A stretch of DNA of 50,165 nucleotides from a virus. The notes beneath the pieces were generated by a model that was not told where the DNA came from, searched no databases, and saw only the letters and a list, made by a program, of their open reading frames with translations. The translations under genes were made by a program, and so were the position numbers. Shown here in pieces: positions 36,101 to 42,998 of this stretch (the first letter of the stretch is position 1; each line of letters opens with the position of its first letter). The stretch is from the IMG/VR virus record IMGVR_UViG_3300030329_001900, positions 1 through 50,165 of that record. One strand, written 5' to 3'.

Positions 36101-39100
36101 GCATCAAGCGGTAGTGTTCTGTAAACAACTTGACCTGGATCTTCTTTCCATCTCCATATAGCTCCAGGGCTAGTTATAGTGTTTATAAATAAAGTTTGAT
36201 CAACGTAATCATTTGCGTTATCGGCAATTGTAAAATAAGATTTAACATTACTTAAACTATCAAAATCTTCTACTGGTTTATTTAACTGATTAGTACCAGC
36301 GAAAGAAAGAGTAATTAAAGCACTATTTTTATTTGACATATTGTTTTCTGAAATACCAACGCCAGGCAATATACCACCTCCATCAGAAATTGGTGCTCTT
36401 CTAATAACAGAAGTACCAGGATAAGCGGTATTAAAAGGATTAAATGTAACGTTAGTTTCTATTGGTGTTTTTACAAGCGGATTTTCTAAATAACCACCGC
36501 TTGGTCCACCTTGCCCTCCACTAATGTGATTTGTACCATCTCCAATTAATTGCATCATTTGTTGAGGCCTTTGAGGTTGACCATAGTTATAACCAGGGTG
36601 GGCATTATCAAAAGCACTTTTTGGGTCACCTGAATCATAGAGATCATTGTGAGTTTTTATAGATCCATCACTATGGTAAGATGCTAATCCATCCATGTGC
36701 ATGCTTGTAGTTATGCTTAAATATGAACTATTTGCATAGTTAGACGATGGTGATACAAAATACTTATTATTAGACTCATAAGCTCTAAAACCTTCTATAC
36801 TATCTATAAACCATCCACTAGACTGACTTTCATTATTTTCTGTTTTACCAGCCAACTCCCAATAGTCCTGACCAACACCATCGTCAAAATTACCACCTGG
36901 CGCACCATATCCGTTGTCGTTATTGTCATTATCTACAGAAACTAAACTTGTATTACCGTTGGCAACTACACCGTACCAGCTTGAAGCACCGATAGCAGTG
37001 CCAGGGTCATAAACACTTCCTGTTACAGCAGCTGGTGAATTAGGATTTATATATTGAGATTTTATAGATTGACTTACTGAATATGCGCCTGTAGTTACTT
37101 CGTAACCTAAAATATTTTGTGTTAGTGTTGCGTCTTTTAATATTTTTACAAAAAATCTACCTTCAAACTCTGGAAGATTTTTTTCTTGTCTAGTTATAAA
37201 TTCTATTCTATTACCACTATAAGCTGGTTCAGTAGGAGATATTTGAGTGTCAAAAATAGTTGTTATACCCATATCAACTCCAAATTCTTTTGTAGGTCTA
37301 AATCTTATATAATCATCGTTAGCTGTTGAAATTTCCACAGATTTAAGATCATACCAATTAGAAGCTCCTTCTTGCGAGCTTATAATTCTAAACTGAAACC
37401 TAGTACCACCACTAGCTATATCAGCAGCTAAACTCTCGTCATAAGCATTTTGAACAGCTTCGGCAAAGTCTTTGTGTATATCTATAAATCTTCCTCCTGT
37501 AAAAGGATAAGAACTATTTTCAGTACCAGGAGCTGTTGGACTACCAACCATAAAAATAGAAGCTACATTATTACCAGCTGCATCTTGAACAAAACCGTCG
37601 GTTATAGTTCTAACCGGTGTTCTTTTTGTTTTTATAAAAGCAGGCGCTTCATTTTCTATATCTAGTATTTTATATCTCGCTTTGTTTGTAACAGGCTCAT
37701 TTGATTCATGAGCTTTTTTAAGAATTAAAAACGTTTCTAAATCTACTTTGTTTCTATCAGAAGAAGGAAAAGAAAGCCATATATTACCATCTTCAGCTGG
37801 ATACCAACGATCCATAGCTAAATTATAATACTCACTTGTAGTTTCTTTAACTAAAAATTTAAATGATTTTGCAAAATCAGGTTTAGCGTTTAATATCTGC
37901 GCTTGAAGTTTTGTTTGTTGTGGTGCTGAAGTTTTAGATACGTATGTTGTATTAGCATTATTTTTTGATGTAGAAAAAACAGGTGTTTCTCTACCATATT
38001 CGTCAATATAAATAACACCTAATTGATATGTTCTAAGAGATTTTATTGTTTTAGCAGACTTATAATTATAAGCGTTACCAGCATCTAATTGTTCTGGTAT
38101 TAAACTAGTATTATCATTTATAGATAAAGATTTATAATTAAGTTTTAAATCAGTCGTTATATTGTTTGATGGTCTAAATCTTTTAACACCGGTAGCATCA
38201 CGAAGTGCTTCTGAATTGTAAGTTTTAGAAGAAGACATATTAAAGTTTTGCAAATAATTTGCGTAAACTAATCTATTACCTATAACTTCTTGTGCTAAGG
38301 CTTTTCTAGGCACGTTATCATAGTTTCTTAAAAGTTGATTTGAAGGCAATAAAGAGTGTATCATTTCAGCTTGAACATCTACATAACCGTGCATGTTATC
38401 CCAAGCTGTTCGTAATCCTGTAGGTGATATAGCGTTCCAAGAGTCATATTCTGTACCTTGTGGATTAGACCAATAAGGCGTGATCTTATCTATTGTTTTA
38501 ATAGAAAAAACAGATGGAGAGTCTGACTCTTTGTATAATACATCTATAGAAACAACATCATCTGGTATAGCGTGTTTATCTATAAATTTACAAACACCAA
38601 GCTGTCTAACTCTATTTACCATTGCTAAATTATAACCTTCTTTAGGTAAATAATCATATTCTCCAGGTAAAAAAGCTACTTCTGAAAATGGTGAAAAAGA
38701 AGAATACTCGCCATCTTTATATTTATATCTAGTAGCAAATCTAGGAAATCTAAATTCAAAAAGAGCTTTTTCTTGAGAAAGATAAACATTAAATTGAGTA
38801 TCAGATAAATCTATAGAATTATCCCAGCTTAATAGCTCTACTGTACATGATAATCTTCCACTAGAATAAACTATGTTAGGATAATTATTACTAGCAACAA
38901 TTTGTACTAATATTTTTGTTTTTTTAAGTGTAGATGTACTAGCATCAAAAGATTCTATAATTAATATATCATCTATCTTAAAATCTGGATCTGTGTCAAA
39001 AGTAACATCAAATGTACTATTTATTTTTGGTTGTTGATCATTATAATCATACCAGTTTGTTATATCAAAAGGAGTTGCACCACTACCTAGCGTTGTTTGT

Positions 39101-39825
39101 ATTTCACCTATTATTGGACCAGATCCAACCTGATCTTCACGTGAAGTGTTTTTCATTTCTAGCGTAGGCGCTATTTGAGGACTTTTTTTAATTACTGTTA
39201 TATGCTCTTCTTTTAAATCACCAACAGAAACAAAAGGTATAGTATTAGCTTGAGGTTTAAAAGGATTAGGAATAAAAAACTCTGTATGAGTAAAAAAGTT
39301 TGTAGTACCTATTCTTATTTGAGGTATGTTTATTCTTTTTGGCTCTGTATTATTATCTGTCCAAAATAAAGTTTCATCTACTATATTAATACCTGTTATT
39401 AAATAACTTTTGTCATAGTTTAAAATTCTACCATTTGCTCCTGGTGGCAAAGAAGGTTGAAATATATCAACTACAATTGGTGAAACTTTTTTTGTGTTGT
39501 AATCATATTCAGCTATAAAATCAATACCAGCACCGGAAACTAGCCAATATAATCTATCAGTTTTTTCATCAAGAATACTTCCAACACAATAAAAACCATA
39601 AGTTTCTAAAGTAGTAGTAGGTACAACATCTCCGTTTTGATCTATAAAAAAAGCAGATGAAATATCTAAATTACCCATAATATTCTGCAAAGAACCAATA
39701 TCAGAATCGTCAGTAGTAGATACTTGCGCGTTCATTGCATCTCTATACTCTCCGTTTGGAACTAGTCTTTCGTCCAGGTCTTTGTTCATACGACCTGTTT
39801 GAAACCTGTGATTTAAATCCGGCAT
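30109..39825 (-). CDS. Giant tail protein with SprB-like and leucine-rich repeat adhesin modules, 3238 aa
   Basis: Residues 1 to about 2190 form a tail core of a type frequent in marine podoviruses. It begins FQTGRMNKDLDERLVPNGEY, with RYKYKDGEYSSFSPFSEVAF near 360 and YDNYRLYFSDRTRGTVLRLS further on, suggesting a tail-tube/hub protein. Residues about 2390-2845 hold four Cys-rich modules, each ending in a pattern like GLEQGVYTIKYTDNTGC and then a strand ending in Cys. These resemble SprB repeats of flavobacterial gliding adhesins. Residues about 2849-3238 are a Bacteroidota-type leucine-rich repeat domain opening VHIPDDNFEKFL, with LDLSNN repeats. The C-terminal part is probably the receptor-binding region. 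It starts five bases after the adaptor gene's stop. The core assignment is moderate; the module resemblance is clear by motif. Confidence 0.78.
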   Translation of the reverse strand: MPDLNHRFQTGRMNKDLDERLVPNGEYRDAMNAQVSTTDDSDIGSLQNIMGNLDISSAFFIDQNGDVVPTTTLETYGFYCVGSILDEKTDRLYWLVSGAGIDFIAEYDYNTKKVSPIVVDIFQPSLPPGANGRILNYDKSYLITGINIVDETLFWTDNNTEPKRINIPQIRIGTTNFFTHTEFFIPNPFKPQANTIPFVSVGDLKEEHITVIKKSPQIAPTLEMKNTSREDQVGSGPIIGEIQTTLGSGATPFDITNWYDYNDQQPKINSTFDVTFDTDPDFKIDDILIIESFDASTSTLKKTKILVQIVASNNYPNIVYSSGRLSCTVELLSWDNSIDLSDTQFNVYLSQEKALFEFRFPRFATRYKYKDGEYSSFSPFSEVAFLPGEYDYLPKEGYNLAMVNRVRQLGVCKFIDKHAIPDDVVSIDVLYKESDSPSVFSIKTIDKITPYWSNPQGTEYDSWNAISPTGLRTAWDNMHGYVDVQAEMIHSLLPSNQLLRNYDNVPRKALAQEVIGNRLVYANYLQNFNMSSSKTYNSEALRDATGVKRFRPSNNITTDLKLNYKSLSINDNTSLIPEQLDAGNAYNYKSAKTIKSLRTYQLGVIYIDEYGRETPVFSTSKNNANTTYVSKTSAPQQTKLQAQILNAKPDFAKSFKFLVKETTSEYYNLAMDRWYPAEDGNIWLSFPSSDRNKVDLETFLILKKAHESNEPVTNKARYKILDIENEAPAFIKTKRTPVRTITDGFVQDAAGNNVASIFMVGSPTAPGTENSSYPFTGGRFIDIHKDFAEAVQNAYDESLAADIASGGTRFQFRIISSQEGASNWYDLKSVEISTANDDYIRFRPTKEFGVDMGITTIFDTQISPTEPAYSGNRIEFITRQEKNLPEFEGRFFVKILKDATLTQNILGYEVTTGAYSVSQSIKSQYINPNSPAAVTGSVYDPGTAIGASSWYGVVANGNTSLVSVDNDNNDNGYGAPGGNFDDGVGQDYWELAGKTENNESQSSGWFIDSIEGFRAYESNNKYFVSPSSNYANSSYLSITTSMHMDGLASYHSDGSIKTHNDLYDSGDPKSAFDNAHPGYNYGQPQRPQQMMQLIGDGTNHISGGQGGPSGGYLENPLVKTPIETNVTFNPFNTAYPGTSVIRRAPISDGGGILPGVGISENNMSNKNSALITLSFAGTNQLNKPVEDFDSLSNVKSYFTIADNANDYVDQTLFINTITSPGAIWRWKEDPGQVVYRTLPLDAASTSFGTNASIWAANEFDTIDNYPGVSLYNYAYISDYSATHTRSARAYLFNPLSWSWFLFGSGTYEMNNLASYGLRNYQEHYKGALPVDASNFLVQREYNQRDLQVVQEGLDHFGFYGNRKRYPTFTSKWNSASNKRRRFTIHCAVFPQGGLTGTEGVGGVSPHFYKPTNNPNNAPHFDQNGDVLTTLPSTPAPGIRPDGMYSGYDMTGGASGGVYYTLNSNNFTDIPKLKMQDGSGNISPAPGSVTWQLLESYTPDGLDEGYFTLNPAVWETEPKDNLGLEIYHEVGQVYPTELTRETLSNYIGPIHPQPIKNPVVTCFDTNGNKINLNTAANNTNDDTDIRVSSVTTFNDQVFVYLIDVNYNPLNGAIGSGQIIPSARHLLVFTRPDGSSTSVQIKSVVSPGNSNKYELFTDVHNYRMTLPFFNAYSFGNGVESNRIRDDFNQVTIDKGPKVSAVLEEPYKEERRSSGLIYSGIYNSISGINNLNQFIQAEKITKDLNPSHGSIQKLFARNTDLVTFCEDKVFKILANKDALFNADGNPQLTATENVLGQTVPFAGDYGISTNPESFAYDNYRLYFSDRTRGTVLRLSMDGLTPISQYGMSKWFADNLPEAGRVIGSFDDKKKEYNISLDYTSYESLPVGILSTPQFTFAPAGQPTPPPTYAPVNVLTATYKEANKIQVGDTIYGAGIPVGTIVTSKINLGGGLYKININNTPDQNDVSVLGNPIPYGIQVFGVPGDSIYQTRIYSSSDDKEPYTLSYSERSKGWPSFKSFYFENGLSLNNEYFTFKSGLLYQHHANELYNTFYNEFTESSVEVIFNEQPGSVKSFQTIDYEGTQSKISIDVDNSGEYWDNYEKTGWYVDNMYTNLQEVEPEEFKNKEGKWFSTIKGVATEWLDDGNAGNIDTRELSYQGIDELKALTFDDDDFTSWDCQQKIKQGAHCPYGVSTSGHPARATDSNGSCSSRQSIPIYPTTSGNPGASTLLQWFWDNPSENVDNWRYPVVGNALSPTAPADICLTPSTDPMYNSNFTYNTGRILKGFSLVDSTLGNVVGVYKTIDDVISELIRLCPDTGYFKGMTYAEYTAINTATPPGSTVSATHICVEIQGVNGTYSSLSQCENDPNSKCNTDCSVPNLVTVHPVNGIPTTVTNRLCIGSVSVEVYLSGTATSWNVHYEDMSGVTVLVDNTTYTVGGYSSNQQLNEGSYNAVVVDDLGCKTIVAFDIECDQLPCQTSPGTFNVSKNDPTFSPALNRCWEIGDANPGGSYDGSISITNFTLLPPATTWGYELYINAPNPWNPFFGQQNLVASGSGFTAQQGDNIQGLEQGVYTIKYTDNTGCVYNDVNVILECVDFCVDTIIIDPNASPGEDIISSDSDDCTSITGFANGSHEVLQIVLPASVTSYNVQYYSYTAGTQFDINTATPVGSLQGPFTSISNNNGNIGFVPGLESTAVSGNSYMLVWTAQDGCKSFHSFDVPCNEIVPCTPATNPTCNFQVQNTTSIECLSGDNEDAKITWSPINIQTNATSCSVQLFWYDLNTNTSQIVFDSGNLTTPVQQSVSTSQANPQPQIWSSNNPNYNGYWYFTITDNLGCQLYQGLNISCNHITSSSGGDCGINGVHIPDDNFEKFLETRQGYSAGVSAVYSEFWPGSLNNPSGAISNNSDINDFTTNSPAFTSSNNMGNNIKDNCVNKNRIDWVSHLDISGYMTLSSMNVNDAFYPNKDYYIKDITGIGAFINLTHFIAARTFLHNPDFSVLASVPNYYNSKLKYINIPSQQGRAGLQPSTLTSFVTGGQFSFNNTQPLNSVNVTGLDDLRLLGVRGNVALTSIDVTTNTSLEKLFIDSTQISSLDLSNNTNLNRITAENTLLTTLDLSNNPNMNYIYCSKRTSIGTGQVSTSTTFTPSNLTDLYISPLVDLTSLNLDLISGPSGFGTNSSTGSVPYDNTIVHTNTVIHVGSGVVPGTSGGTGANGQQTRVEYCNSQRTTAGSNVVGIYVDTSCTFVA
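31300..32660 (-). repeat. Four SprB-like coding modules in the tail protein
   Basis: Four divergent modules of about 125 residues end in NEGSYNAVVVDDLGCK, EQGVYTIKYTDNTGCV, GNSYMLVWTAQDGCKS and NGYWYFTITDNLGCQ, each followed by a strand ending in Cys (FDIEC, VILEC, FDVPC, LNISC). The G.Y...V.D..GC signature is that of SprB and similar Bacteroidota surface repeats. Copies are diverged at the nucleotide level. Confidence 0.65.
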
Positions 39826-39829
39826 TTAA

Positions 39830-41161
39830 TTAATGTTTAATTTGTTTTGATTTACCTCTTAATATTTGAGTAATTTCTTCTAGTTTGATGTTAGAAAGTC
39901 TTAATTTTGCTTTTCTTGTTTCAGCAAATCTTTCTTTTTTAAATCTTCTTATTATATATTCTGGAACACCTATTTTAGCTGATAAACAACCGTAAATTAT
40001 CCATTTGTATATAGCTTCTTCAGCTAGTTTAGGTACAATCATTTCTCCGTGTGTACCTACGCTGTCACTTATATATTCTAATATCACAGTTTTTCCAGAT
40101 AAATTAGAGCTAAAATGAATTAAACTAGTTTTACAATCTATATAATAACTACCGTTTACTTGAGCATGTTGTGGGTCTAAACCATATCTTTTACCTTCAT
40201 TTGGCCAATAAATATCGTTTTGATAATCTTGATAATCATTTATATTGTTTTCTGAAGGAGTATGTGATTTAAATTTGGACCAAGTGTCTGATATTTTATC
40301 TGTTGATAAAAAATTTACATTTTCAGCTGTACCAGTGACTGCTGCTGAACTAGACGTTGTTATAACAGCACCTTGTATATCTATTATAGTAGTACCAGTA
40401 ATAAAGTCGTCATGTGAAACTAACATACCTATAGATAAATTACCAATAGAATCTGATGAAGAAGCTGTTATTTTATCTTCACCAGAAGTCCAAGACAAAC
40501 CTGTTACAACTTCAGAAGAAGATCTTTGCATTAATAAATCTCCATCAGTACTAGAAAAAGTTAAAGTTTCATCTCCACTAAATGTAGCATTATTACTTAT
40601 AGTTATAGTTGTTATACCATTAACAGTTGACGTTGCTTTAACAGTTGTACCAACTGGTATGTTAGCAGCAGACACAGGCATGCCAACAAAAACATCAGTA
40701 TAAGAATTATCAAGTGTTATAGAATCAGAACCATCTACAAGCGTGCCTATAGCTGTTAATTTATAATCACCTTCAGAATTTTGTTGTATTGGATGTGGAT
40801 TTGAGGTTTTACTAGTTGGATATATGACATGTTGTATACCAGCATCATCACTCCAAGACAATTTAACATAGTTAACATAGTCCTGGGGTAAAGGCATTGT
40901 TAAACTAGGTGGTATTTCTATTTCTTGAGTTTTACAAGATTTTAAAGTATCATAAGATAATTCTTGAAGAGCTCTATGAGCGTGAAAGCTAACGTCAGCT
41001 CTAAGAGTTTTTTGTAATAATTTTCCTTCGCCAATATAAGTTGCTGTAAAATTATTTATAACTTCTTCTAAAGTAATAAATTGATATGAACCAAATCCAA
41101 TTAAGTTGTCGTAATATTGTTGTTGGCTAATTCCTTGATTTCCTAATAATCCGTGTGGCAT
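39830..41161 (-). CDS. Tail tubular A-like / adaptor protein with inserted beta modules
   Basis: The 443-residue protein has helical ends of adaptor type (FITLEEVINNFTATYIGEG ... DVSFHAHRALQELSYDTLKS at the N-terminus; MIVPKLAEEAIYKWIIYGCL at the C-terminus). These resemble head-to-tail adaptor or tail tubular A proteins of podoviruses. Two beta modules are inserted in the middle (about residues 138-285): GMPVSAANIPVGTTV ... ITISNNATFSGDETLTF, and GMLVSHDDFITGTTI ... TGTAENVNF. They look like a repeated surface domain. It follows the 232-residue connector gene and precedes the giant tail gene, the position of T7 gene 11. The role is inferred from order and helical pattern. Confidence 0.62.
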   Translation of the reverse strand: MPHGLLGNQGISQQQYYDNLIGFGSYQFITLEEVINNFTATYIGEGKLLQKTLRADVSFHAHRALQELSYDTLKSCKTQEIEIPPSLTMPLPQDYVNYVKLSWSDDAGIQHVIYPTSKTSNPHPIQQNSEGDYKLTAIGTLVDGSDSITLDNSYTDVFVGMPVSAANIPVGTTVKATSTVNGITTITISNNATFSGDETLTFSSTDGDLLMQRSSSEVVTGLSWTSGEDKITASSSDSIGNLSIGMLVSHDDFITGTTIIDIQGAVITTSSSAAVTGTAENVNFLSTDKISDTWSKFKSHTPSENNINDYQDYQNDIYWPNEGKRYGLDPQHAQVNGSYYIDCKTSLIHFSSNLSGKTVILEYISDSVGTHGEMIVPKLAEEAIYKWIIYGCLSAKIGVPEYIIRRFKKERFAETRKAKLRLSNIKLEEITQILRGKSKQIKH

Positions 41162-41164
41162 ATT

Positions 41165-41863
41165 TTATTGTTTTTCTTGTTGTATTTTTGCCGTGTCTAA
41201 AGCAATACCTGTTTGCGCTAGTCCTGGTTTATTTATTGTTATACCGGCTAAAGTTAATATTTTATAAACCAATTCTGTTTCTTCAGACTCGTGTAATTCA
41301 AAATTAGTTGCTCTACTAGCGTTGTATAAAGCTTTTTCATTTATAACATCATAACCCCATTCAGCTTTGTTAGGTCTAGATATTATTTCACAAGTAACAT
41401 TGGTTGTTACTATGCCGTTGTGATCGTATACTTCTATATCAGAACCGCTAGAACTACTTTTGATATATATTGGGTTTCTAAATAAACCTCGTCTATGAAA
41501 TTGAGAATAAAGATAATTTTTTGCTTCGTTAGTTTCTACTAATTCAGCCTCATGAATTACAGTATTACTTTGAACATAAACACTGCCTGTTCTATAATTA
41601 TCAGGATAATTAGATCCATTTATAACAGTTTGCACTGTTGTAAAAGGCGCTAGTTTATTTTCAATCAACTCTATCATATCTGAAGTAGAAGTTGTATCTG
41701 TAGGTACTTGTTTAGCTATATCTAAATCGTAAAAGTATTGTTCAAATATTTGTTGTTGAGCTTGATTTGCATGCAAATTAAATTCTAAAGGTGTTATATA
41801 ACCTCTTTGCTCTTTGTTTGCTAAAGCTAAAACTCTTTGATATACAGTATCTATATTTACCAT
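41165..41863 (-). CDS. Head-tail connector-type structural protein, 232 aa
   Basis: The protein starts MVNIDTVYQRVLALANKEQR with an N-terminal helix pair (ITPLEFNLHANQAQQQIFEQ). A beta middle (IYIKSSSSGSDIEVYDHNG) follows, then a C-terminal helix (ELHESEETELVYKILTLAGI). This layout is common for marine-phage proteins between the capsid gene and the tail genes and is compatible with an adaptor or connector. No sequence motif identifies a family with certainty. It ends four bases before the 443-residue adaptor-like gene on the same strand, which suggests the two act together at the head-tail joint. Confidence 0.6.
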   Translation of the reverse strand: MVNIDTVYQRVLALANKEQRGYITPLEFNLHANQAQQQIFEQYFYDLDIAKQVPTDTTSTSDMIELIENKLAPFTTVQTVINGSNYPDNYRTGSVYVQSNTVIHEAELVETNEAKNYLYSQFHRRGLFRNPIYIKSSSSGSDIEVYDHNGIVTTNVTCEIISRPNKAEWGYDVINEKALYNASRATNFELHESEETELVYKILTLAGITINKPGLAQTGIALDTAKIQQEKQ

Positions 41864-41868
41864 TTTTA

Positions 41869-42057
41869 TTATTTTTTATATGGAAAAGCTTTATTTAAAG
41901 CTTCTTGTCTTTTTTTACAGCCACAATCTTTTTTTCCAACAGCTCTTGCGCTCATTTGCGCTAAACTATGAATACCTGTTGCTTTTGTAAACTTATGTAT
42001 TGTATCTCCTAAGCCCCTAGATTTTTTAATGTAATTTGGTAAATTATTCGTATTCAT
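41869..42057 (-). CDS. Small Cys/Lys-rich conserved phage protein, 62 aa
   Basis: The 62-residue protein has an amphipathic segment GLGDTIHKFTKATGIHSLA and ends in KKDCGCKKRQEALNKAFPYKK. The CGCKKRQEALNKAFP ending recurs in small phage proteins that I recall from Bacteroidota and marine phages, with no known function. The paired Cys could bind metal. Its ATG lies shortly after a strong hairpin on the same strand (42081-42098). A structural or assembly role is likely from position between capsid and connector genes. Confidence 0.6.
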   Translation of the reverse strand: MNTNNLPNYIKKSRGLGDTIHKFTKATGIHSLAQMSARAVGKKDCGCKKRQEALNKAFPYKK

Positions 42058-42080
42058 GTTAAAAATTTTTGTAGCTTGTA

Positions 42081-42098
42081 ATCGCCCCGTAGGGCGAT
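42081..42098 (-). terminator. GC-rich hairpin between late genes
   Basis: A perfect seven-base stem ATCGCCC/GGGCGAT with a CGTA loop lies in the 57-base gap between the 271- and 62-residue genes, standing out in AT-rich DNA. No T tract follows directly on the minus strand (the run TTTTT comes 15 bases later), so it could be a weak terminator, a processing site or an mRNA stabiliser. Confidence 0.45.
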
Positions 42099-42114
42099 CA
42101 CCACTACAGTTAGA

Positions 42115-42930
42115 TTAATTTAATCTTTTTTCTATATTTGCATATATTTCCATACCTTCATCAGTTTTAAACCAATGCGCTAAAGCAGTGTATGGATGCT
42201 CATCAAAAGGAACTGTCATTATAGGTCTATTATTTGATCCCCATAAAAAGTTTCTCTGGTCATTAGATAACTTAATAATACCAAGCTCAACAGCTTTAAT
42301 ACCAAAGTTTCTAAGTTGAACATTGTCATCAGCAGCTAATTCTAAGAATAAAGCAGGATTATTACGAGCAAATAATAATAAATCTCTTTTAAGTTCTTTA
42401 GAACTCATCTCTGATACTTTAGAACCAACTTCTACACGCATAATAGCTTCTGCTAAATCAATATCTATACCTCTAGCTATAACTATTGCATCAGCTTCTA
42501 ATTCTAAAATTTCAATATCTTCAGCAGCTTCTTCAACTGGATTATATTCATAATATATCTTATCTTTATGAGGATGCACGTCTAATAATTTTTGTAGTAC
42601 TGTTTTTTCTTTTTCTACAAATAAAGTACCGTTTCTAAAAATAATATGCTCTAATCTCTGATCACCTATCATTTCGTCTACAAAAGGAGTTTTTTGATTT
42701 TGACAATATTTTAATTCTCTTTCATAACCTTTTTCTTCGTCAAACCAATATATGTTTGAACTTCTTAACATATAAGATAATGGTTTTTTGTCTCCTTTTA
42801 AATAATAAACTCTATCTTTTATTTCCCAACTAGGTTTTTTAGGTTCAACTTTTTTAGGTTTTGGTGTTTCAACAACTGGTGTTTCAACAACAGGTACCTC
42901 TACCTTTTCTGTTTTTTGTTTTTTTGCCAT
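42115..42930 (-). CDS. Head-associated protein of unknown function, 271 aa
   Basis: The N-terminal 35 residues are a Lys/Val/Pro-rich linker with a duplicated VPVVETPVVETP unit. A small beta segment follows (WEIKDRVYYLKGDKKPLSYM), then mixed alpha/beta, an acidic helix (EEAAEDIEILELEADAIVIA) and a C-terminal helical region (LKRDLLLFARNNPALFLELA). There is no signal peptide or catalytic motif. It lies immediately after the major capsid gene and its terminator, so a head-accessory or head-completion role is likely. The same type of protein follows capsid genes in other marine phages, to my knowledge, without a defined function. Confidence 0.6.
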   Translation of the reverse strand: MAKKQKTEKVEVPVVETPVVETPKPKKVEPKKPSWEIKDRVYYLKGDKKPLSYMLRSSNIYWFDEEKGYERELKYCQNQKTPFVDEMIGDQRLEHIIFRNGTLFVEKEKTVLQKLLDVHPHKDKIYYEYNPVEEAAEDIEILELEADAIVIARGIDIDLAEAIMRVEVGSKVSEMSSKELKRDLLLFARNNPALFLELAADDNVQLRNFGIKAVELGIIKLSNDQRNFLWGSNNRPIMTVPFDEHPYTALAHWFKTDEGMEIYANIEKRLN

Positions 42931-42954
42931 AATATAATATATAATAAAATTAAT

Positions 42955-42989
42955 AAAATAAAAAGCCGAGGCCGAAGCCTCGGTCTTTT
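42955..42989 (-). terminator. Terminator after the major capsid gene
   Basis: On the minus strand the stem CCGAGGC-TTCG-GCCTCGG is flanked by AAAAGA on the 5' side and a T-rich tract (CTTTTTATTTTATT) on the 3' side. The UUCG tetraloop gives high stability. It begins 10 bases after the capsid stop and precedes the next gene by about 30 bases. It probably ends most transcripts after the highly expressed capsid gene while letting some continue. Confidence 0.85.
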
Positions 42990-42998
42990 AAAAATAGT

